Below the pieces are notes generated by a model. It worked only from the letters and a program-made list of their open reading frames with translations, searched no databases and was not told the DNA's origin. Below, piece by piece: positions 17,036 through 22,269 of a DNA stretch of 22,269 nucleotides. The position numbers and the translations under genes are program-made. The DNA comes from a virus. Location: positions 1 through 22,269 of IMG/VR virus record IMGVR_UViG_3300032323_000797, one strand, 5' to 3'. The stretch's first letter is position 1. Every line of letters starts with the position of its first letter.

Positions 17036-20000
17036 ATGAATGATAAGCTACAACAGTTATACGATTTGTATAAGCAAAAGGGTATTATAAATACTACTGA
17101 TTTCAATACGTTTGCCGCAGCCAATGATGCTCAAAGACAAAAGTTGTATGACTTGGGCGTGCAAAAAGGATTGTTTAATACCACTGATTTCAATACGTTT
17201 AACACAGCTTGGGGTGGCGCTCAGCAAGAACCTTTAAAAAAAAAAGAACCTACCGTATCGGTTTCCAAATCGGGAAAACCTACATCGGGTTCTTCTTCGC
17301 GATGGGATGATGTTACTGTTGAACCTAGTTCAAAAAAGAAATATAGAACTGATGATTATATAGATCAGGTTCAGAACTATCAATCAAAACAAAAACGCAC
17401 AAAGACAGAGTTTGCTGATAAATATGTTCCTACAGCAAAAGAAAGAGAACTTGGCGCAATAAGTACTGATGAGGCCATGCAAATGATGGCTGAAGACTTT
17501 GGTAAAAAAGAGTTTGAACTTTACTCTCAGATATCTGATATTGACCCAAATGTTTTGGGTGAAGGCAAGGCAAGCGCTGTTGATTATTTAAACAATAAGT
17601 TTAAAGGCAGTGGTTTTGTTTTTGAAAAAGGAGTTGTAGGAGAGTCAGGAAATTCCATTATAATAAAGAGCACATTAAACGATGGGTTTGGAACAGTTGT
17701 CAACAAAAAGACAATTGAACTACCCACTGAGCGTGTCCTAAGTATTGGTGGATTTGATGAGGAAGGAGCTAAAAATGCTCAAAAGGAGATAGCTGATTTT
17801 ATGAATCAAGCGTTCCTAAAAAAATCTGAAAAAGAATTTTTAAGCAAGGAGGTCAATGACTACGGCCAATTGGTTAAATTAGCCGCTAGTAATCCACAAA
17901 AATACGGGGAAGAATTCCTTAATCAATATGATAGTGAGCGATGGTTGGATGAACAATATCGTGACCTAGTAATTGAAGGAAAAAGCATTCAGAGAGAGAA
18001 GCAAACTCTTCAAAGTGAAATTGATGCTTATAGAAAAAGCGGTGTGTTTAATGCCGAGACTGAGAGATTGATAAGCTCTAGACAGGCTAATCTACAAAAC
18101 CAAATTGAGGCCAATGCTACAAAGTATGAGGACCTAAAAGACATCTCAACAAAGCTTCCAAAAGCTGCGGCTGTTTACTTTCAGAAAAAAGAAAAGGAAG
18201 GAAACTTGGCAGGTTTAATTGGAAGACAAGTTATTGGAGGTTTTACCGGAATTCCAAAAATGATAGCTACCACAGGGGTAGATATTGCTCCTGCATTAAT
18301 ACCATCTAAATACCTCATTCCTGAAGTTCAGCAAGTAAGGTTGAAGGCTAGTGGTATGAGTGAAGCTGATATAAGAGATTATGCAGCCAAGCAAGTAAGA
18401 CAGGGTGTATTAGAGGAAGGCCTACAGGCAACCAAGGATATTTTTTCACTTGGCACAACTGAAGAATATGTTCAATCACAAGATAGAGGTGATTTAGAAA
18501 AAGTAGCTTCATTCTTAGCTGAGAGTATTGGTACAGCAGTAAGTGGTGGTGGTAACCCATTGCTAACTAAATTGGCTTTCTTCTCGCAATCATATAACGC
18601 CATTGAGGATGAGATGAACTCTCCTGAATTTGACGGTATGAGTCAGATGGAGAAGAAGATTATGTCAGTACCTTATGGTTTAGTAATCGGTGCTCTTGAC
18701 AGACTTGGTTTCAATGTAGCAACTAAGATTGGAAGCAATCCTGTTTTAAACAAGCTTATCACAAACACAATTGCTAACGCATTTACATCAATACCAAAGA
18801 ATGCTTCGATTGAAGTGATGGAGCAAGCGATTAAAGAAAGTCTAACAGCTACTATAGCTAAGACAGGTTTACAAATTGCAGGCGGTTCATTAGTTGAAGG
18901 TACAACTGAAGGCGTTCAGTCATTAGCTGAGTACGGAATGAAAAACCTGTACAACAATTTTGTTGCGGACAAAGAAGTATTCCAAGATGTCCCTGACATT
19001 ACGACAAAAGAGGGTTTTGACAAAGCATTAGGAGCTGCCAAAGAAGAGTTCTATTACGGCGCTTTAGGTGGTGCAATTATGTCTACAGGTGGTGTTGCAT
19101 TAGAGTCCATCGCAAAAGGGTTTAACAAAGGTGCTGAGGAGTTTGACTTCTTCAGTAAAGTAATTGACGACCCTAACCTAAGAGCTCTTATTCAGACTGA
19201 CATCAAAACAAAGATAACATCAGGTGAGATTACCAAAGCGCAAGCTGCGGAGCAAATTGATGCCATCAATAAATCTGTATCTATATTAAACCAAATGCCT
19301 GCAGACTTGTCAAATGACAGGAAGATGGAGGCTTACAATTTAATACTAGAGAAGAACAAGATTGACAAAGAAATTGACGGGAAAGACCCGAACCTCGTAA
19401 AGCCTCAGACTGAGAGAGTTAGCGAGATTAATAATCGTTTACAACAAATAGCACAAGAAAATGCCGTTCAAAAGCAAAGCGCAAATGCGGTTCCTGTTCA
19501 GTCAGAAACCGGAGTTGGCCAAGAAGTGGAGGGAGGAGTACCCCAATCAGAAACTCAAGGGATTACCGGAGAAGTTGTCGGACAAGAGGCTCAAGGTCAG
19601 CAAGCTAAAACAAAGCTCACTGAAGAAGAAAGGCAAGTCATTATAGATGACTTTGTTGAGAGGGAAAGAGAAATAATAAAAAATAATGATTTTCTGACAG
19701 AGGAAGAAAAGCAAAACTCATTAACAAGTCTTGAGTCGGACCCAATTGCTTATGCTGAATCTGAGATTGAACAATCTTTGAATTTCAATGCATCTGATTT
19801 TTTAAGAGACTTAGCTCCTACTCAAGAGGTACCTGTTGCTAAAGAAAACGTACAAGAAAAAGCAGTTCAATTTAAAGAAATTGGAAATCAAGCAAAAGAA
19901 AAAGGTAATGGCAAGATAATCGGGCAATGGCTTTTAGATAATTCAAATAAAGGAGATACAATTTTAGATGAAGATGGTAATGGTTTTGAAGTAACAGAAA

Positions 20001-22269
20001 AATCTAAAGATGGTAGCCTTACATTAGTTCCTTTTGAATTAGATGAAAATAATAATAAAGATTATAATTATCAGGGAACAAGAGTTGTATCTAATGTAAA
20101 ATTAAATCAAGGAGATTTATTTGAATACTCTTATACTGATTCAAGTGGAAATAGAGTTGTTAAACAATACACCTATAACCCTGCCATGCAGGCAGGGAAA
20201 ACACAAGCAGCGCCTGTAGCAGTAGCTGAAGAAGCTCCTGTGGTTACAGAAGCTGCAGTAACTCCTGAGATAGACCCGAATGAGAAGTTCACGTTTGCTG
20301 AAGACAAAGTTCCTGCGGCGCTGAAAGGCGTTAAGCCAATTGGCAGAACAGAGGTAGGCAAAAGAGGGTTCTTGGGAATAAGAAGAGGTAAGCCAACTGT
20401 TACACTAACATATAGCGGTCAGCAATTAATTGACGCAGGAATAAATCAATCAACTATACAAAATGAAGAATTCACCAAAACATCCGAGCGTACTGAAGCT
20501 CAAGCAAGACCCGAAAATGATGGACGCGCTGACCAAGCTGTACGAGAAAATGCAAAAAGAGAAAATGTCAAAACCTCAATCCAAAGGTTAAGAGACCAAG
20601 GTTTATTGGTTACCGCTAAAGCAAAAGGCGGTAAGATGACTGACGCTGAGATTAATGCGTTTATGGCTTTATCTGACGCAATGGCTAAGGTTTGGAAGCA
20701 GACAACAGGTCAGGACAATTTCTACGATACATTCATTGACCAAGTTAAGCAAGGTGACTTGAATGCCATCAAGGAGAAAGGTGGTGTCTTGTTCCAAAAT
20801 ATTGAGATTCCTCAAAGACCTATTAGCCGTGTTACATTAGCTGTATTTGAACTTCCTGAGTTCAAGCAAATGATAGGCAAAGAGGTATCAGTTGAGCAGG
20901 TTCGCAACATGATTAAGTCTCGTGGTAAGCAAATTGAGAAGGACATCATTAACGAAGTTCTTTCTTATGATAAATATCAGGAGAAGAAAATGATGTTCGA
21001 TGTATTCAGAAATGATGTTGAGATTCAGTTGATGAAACTTGAACCAATCACTACTGCTACATATGCCACATATGGTATGGACAACTTGGGCAAGGATCAG
21101 AACTATGGAAATGCAGAGACAATTGTATTTAATACTCCTGTAGACCATGGTTATACGGGTCACTTCGGTTCAGACTTCTCATATGGTAACCTTGGCTCAT
21201 CAACTCGTTGGGAGATTCGACAATTGCCGGGTGTTAACCAATATGTTGCAATTGATGCTGACATGCCATCAGGGTTGGTAGGTGATCAAATTGCTGAGTA
21301 CGTTGGTACAGCAGGAAGTAAAGAAAGCGTTGAGAAATGGGTTGAAAAACGAAAAGACATACTGAGTGATGAGCTTAACGTTGGTCTATTCGGTCATATC
21401 AGATCTTGGTTTAATAAGGGAACAGGTGTATTCACACTAGCTGAAGCTCAGAGCGATTGGTTTCAAAAGAAAAAACCTGCTGATATATTCTCTTCAGAAT
21501 TGACTGAAGAAAAGAAGGCTGAAATTCAGACTAAAGCAAAAAAAGCTGCTGAAGCAGAAATAGAAAAACTTGCTAATAATTTAGGTGAATTAAATAAATC
21601 TGCTTCTGAAAGATATGGATTATCAGTAGATTTAAAAAAGGAAACAGGTGATGGTTATTACGAACTTATTGCTACTGTAAAAGATTCAAATGGAGATATT
21701 TTATTAAAAGATGCAAGAACATTTATAGAAGACGCTCCTCATGGTATATACAATGAACAAGAATTAACAACTTCTGCTTTAATTGGAGCTATTGACACTG
21801 AAATAGCGGGTGACCCTTCAAATAAATATAATGCTTTATTACTTAATAAAGCAAAAGAATTTAAAGATATTACTGAGCAGGAATTAAAAGATATTGACAC
21901 TATATTAGATTATAATTCTAAAACAAATTATCTTTCATTGACACGTAAAGAGCAAGAGAATGTAATTAGTAATTTAGAAAGACAAATAAATAAGTGGAAA
22001 GAGGTAAGAGATAATGTTAGGAATAATAGGGAATTTGAAGAAGCTGAAAAGAATATATCTGAATTACAAAATCAAATAAGATTATTAAATCCTAATGAAA
22101 GAATGCTTATACTACTATCTCATGGTAGAAAAGTTATTTATAAAGACGTTAAATTCCTAAATGATGAACTAAATTCTTCAGATTATGATCGTGGCAATGA
22201 ATTATCAAAACAAAGAAAAATAGCCGAAATCAACGCTATTGAAGAAATAAAGAACTCAAAGAAAGGTGA
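17036..22269 (+). CDS. Giant polyvalent-type virion protein (3' partial)
   Basis: The frame starts at ATG 17036 and stays open for 1744 codons to the window edge, so the C-terminus is missing. In order: two 29-residue repeats (7-64); a Ser/Lys-rich linker; helical charged regions (about 100-380); a hydrophobic glycine-rich segment (about 391-423, IGGFTGIPKMIATTGVDIAP); an EGTTEGVQSLAEYG motif near 620-635; another hydrophobic segment (about 673-696, YGALGGAIMSTGGVALE); a Gln/Glu/Gly-rich linker (809-870) that overlaps a nested gene; an AT-rich segment to about 1044; an Ala/Pro/Val linker; a conserved helical region (about 1180-1245); and GHFGSD (1375-1380), FGHIR (1452-1456) and EAQSDWFQ (1470-1477). 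The last motifs resemble the EIQSDWHQ-type domain of polyvalent proteins injected with phage DNA. Position fits T7 gp16. I see no transglycosylase motif. Confidence 0.8.
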   Translation, partial: MNDKLQQLYDLYKQKGIINTTDFNTFAAANDAQRQKLYDLGVQKGLFNTTDFNTFNTAWGGAQQEPLKKKEPTVSVSKSGKPTSGSSSRWDDVTVEPSSKKKYRTDDYIDQVQNYQSKQKRTKTEFADKYVPTAKERELGAISTDEAMQMMAEDFGKKEFELYSQISDIDPNVLGEGKASAVDYLNNKFKGSGFVFEKGVVGESGNSIIIKSTLNDGFGTVVNKKTIELPTERVLSIGGFDEEGAKNAQKEIADFMNQAFLKKSEKEFLSKEVNDYGQLVKLAASNPQKYGEEFLNQYDSERWLDEQYRDLVIEGKSIQREKQTLQSEIDAYRKSGVFNAETERLISSRQANLQNQIEANATKYEDLKDISTKLPKAAAVYFQKKEKEGNLAGLIGRQVIGGFTGIPKMIATTGVDIAPALIPSKYLIPEVQQVRLKASGMSEADIRDYAAKQVRQGVLEEGLQATKDIFSLGTTEEYVQSQDRGDLEKVASFLAESIGTAVSGGGNPLLTKLAFFSQSYNAIEDEMNSPEFDGMSQMEKKIMSVPYGLVIGALDRLGFNVATKIGSNPVLNKLITNTIANAFTSIPKNASIEVMEQAIKESLTATIAKTGLQIAGGSLVEGTTEGVQSLAEYGMKNLYNNFVADKEVFQDVPDITTKEGFDKALGAAKEEFYYGALGGAIMSTGGVALESIAKGFNKGAEEFDFFSKVIDDPNLRALIQTDIKTKITSGEITKAQAAEQIDAINKSVSILNQMPADLSNDRKMEAYNLILEKNKIDKEIDGKDPNLVKPQTERVSEINNRLQQIAQENAVQKQSANAVPVQSETGVGQEVEGGVPQSETQGITGEVVGQEAQGQQAKTKLTEEERQVIIDDFVEREREIIKNNDFLTEEEKQNSLTSLESDPIAYAESEIEQSLNFNASDFLRDLAPTQEVPVAKENVQEKAVQFKEIGNQAKEKGNGKIIGQWLLDNSNKGDTILDEDGNGFEVTEKSKDGSLTLVPFELDENNNKDYNYQGTRVVSNVKLNQGDLFEYSYTDSSGNRVVKQYTYNPAMQAGKTQAAPVAVAEEAPVVTEAAVTPEIDPNEKFTFAEDKVPAALKGVKPIGRTEVGKRGFLGIRRGKPTVTLTYSGQQLIDAGINQSTIQNEEFTKTSERTEAQARPENDGRADQAVRENAKRENVKTSIQRLRDQGLLVTAKAKGGKMTDAEINAFMALSDAMAKVWKQTTGQDNFYDTFIDQVKQGDLNAIKEKGGVLFQNIEIPQRPISRVTLAVFELPEFKQMIGKEVSVEQVRNMIKSRGKQIEKDIINEVLSYDKYQEKKMMFDVFRNDVEIQLMKLEPITTATYATYGMDNLGKDQNYGNAETIVFNTPVDHGYTGHFGSDFSYGNLGSSTRWEIRQLPGVNQYVAIDADMPSGLVGDQIAEYVGTAGSKESVEKWVEKRKDILSDELNVGLFGHIRSWFNKGTGVFTLAEAQSDWFQKKKPADIFSSELTEEKKAEIQTKAKKAAEAEIEKLANNLGELNKSASERYGLSVDLKKETGDGYYELIATVKDSNGDILLKDARTFIEDAPHGIYNEQELTTSALIGAIDTEIAGDPSNKYNALLLNKAKEFKDITEQELKDIDTILDYNSKTNYLSLTRKEQENVISNLERQINKWKEVRDNVRNNREFEEAEKNISELQNQIRLLNPNERMLILLSHGRKVIYKDVKFLNDELNSSDYDRGNELSKQRKIAEINAIEEIKNSKKG
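17054..17227 (+). repeat. Two tandem 29-codon repeats at the start of the giant gene
   Basis: Two adjacent 87-base units (17054-17140 and 17141-17227) encode QLYDLYKQKGIINTTDFNTF and KLYDLGVQKGLFNTTDFNTF, each followed by nine residues. The DNA core of 24 bases at 17090-17113 recurs at 17177-17200 with one mismatch. The units look like a small helical repeat with a constant NTTDFNTF end. The pattern recalls N-terminal repeats of giant proteins in Bacteroidota phages. Confidence 0.85.
19461..19646 (+). CDS. Overprinted small conserved phage protein (MPFKSKAQ family) inside the giant gene
   Basis: A complete 61-codon frame (ATG to TAG) lies in the +1 frame relative to the giant gene. Its product begins MPFKSKAQMRFLFSQKPELA and continues KKWREEYPNQKLKGLPEKLS before a lysine-rich tail. 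I recognise the opening as that of a widespread small phage protein family (MPFKSKAQxRFMF...P.LAKEW...LPE), of unknown function, normally encoded as a free-standing gene. Chance production of this pattern in a shadow frame is very unlikely. In the giant frame the same DNA gives only a Gln/Glu/Gly/Val linker, so the small frame probably carries most of the selection. The A-rich stretch before the ATG (CACAAGAAA) fits Bacteroidota initiation. It is the only gene here with a TAG stop, and it uses codons rare in its neighbours (CCG, CGG), as expected for constrained double-coding DNA. Expression cannot be shown from sequence. Confidence 0.8.
   Translation: MPFKSKAQMRFLFSQKPELAKKWREEYPNQKLKGLPEKLSDKRLKVSKLKQSSLKKKGKSL
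19650..20170 (+). other. AT-rich segment within the giant gene
   Basis: Base composition shifts sharply right after the nested gene. By hand count the row 19981-20040 is 30% G+C and 20041-20100 is about 22%, against 53% for 19501-19560 just before. Codons are almost all A/T-ending (GAA, AAA, TTA, AAT). The encoded part includes KGNGKIIGQWLLDNSNKGDT and a beta-rich stretch. It looks like a later insertion or domain swap, but the frame is kept. Confidence 0.55.
20179..20197. repeat. GC-rich perfect inverted repeat at the edge of the AT-rich segment
   Basis: CCCTGCC (20179-20185) and GGCAGGG (20191-20197) form a perfect 7-base-pair palindrome around the loop ATGCA, inside the giant gene. No T tract follows, so it is not an intrinsic terminator. 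In the protein it encodes part of NPAMQAGK. It sits where the AT-rich segment gives way to an Ala/Pro-rich linker. Confidence 0.6.
21480..22269 (+). other. Second AT-rich segment within the giant gene
   Basis: Directly after the EAQSDWFQKKK motif the composition falls again. By hand count the row 21601-21660 is 30% G+C and 22021-22080 is 25%, against about 47% for 21181-21240. The product becomes Lys/Glu/Asn-rich and helical (for example KAKKAAEAEIEKLANN), with coiled-coil character. The segment continues past the window edge, so its right boundary is unknown. Confidence 0.55.

Noticed and set aside
1-22269. Recoded TAG stop codon, as in some crAss-like phages
   Set aside because: All main genes are intact under the standard bacterial code. 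Ten complete genes end in TAA and one in TGA. Absence of TAG ends is expected in AT-rich DNA and is not evidence of recoding.
1-22269. tRNA genes, CRISPR arrays, insertion sequences or attachment sites
   Set aside because: Gene-free gaps are all short (the largest about 110 bases) and none contains a cloverleaf, regular repeat array, transposase or integrase.

Overview
The window is a fragment of a tailed double-stranded DNA phage or prophage whose host is very probably a member of the Bacteroidota, most likely a flavobacterium. All genes lie on the + strand and are tightly packed, with no gene-free stretch over 300 bases. The genes form a virion morphogenesis block. The host assignment rests on AT-rich DNA, A-rich leaders with no Shine-Dalgarno sequences, and several promoters of the Bacteroidota type (TTG, 17-23 bases, TAnnTTTG). 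The gene order and the P22 gp4-like and gp10-like tail proteins suggest a podovirus, possibly crAss-like. That placement is inference, because terminase and polymerase genes lie outside the window.

Head region (1-5063): a portal gene (5' end missing), a scaffold gene and the major capsid gene. A promoter precedes the scaffold gene, and a strong UUCG-loop terminator closes the unit after the capsid gene. A conserved protein of unknown role (5092-5850) follows.

Control point (5835-5944): within about 110 bases there is a promoter, a short transcribed stretch, an intrinsic terminator and a second promoter that overlaps the terminator. This looks like a small-RNA or attenuator cassette placed before the tail genes.

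Tail region (5960-14420): two connector or ring-type proteins, a 1548-residue tail stabilisation (muzzle-like) protein, a cysteine-rich modular protein, and a 267-residue virion protein. The stabilisation and cysteine-rich proteins appear to share a C-terminal domain.

Ejection region (14455-22269): a 300-residue protein with a hydrophobic N-terminus and coiled coil, a 549-residue protein, and a giant open frame of more than 1744 codons that runs off the right edge. The small, medium, giant order resembles T7 gp14-15-16 and P22 gp7-20-16. The giant protein looks like a phage polyvalent protein: it has two 29-residue N-terminal repeats, hydrophobic segments and a late GHIR...EAQSDWFQ motif. It also contains two AT-rich blocks that look inserted.

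The most striking feature is at 19461-19646. A complete small gene of a recognisable phage family (MPFKSKAQMRFLF...) is overprinted in the +1 frame inside the giant gene. In the giant frame the same DNA encodes only low-complexity linker.
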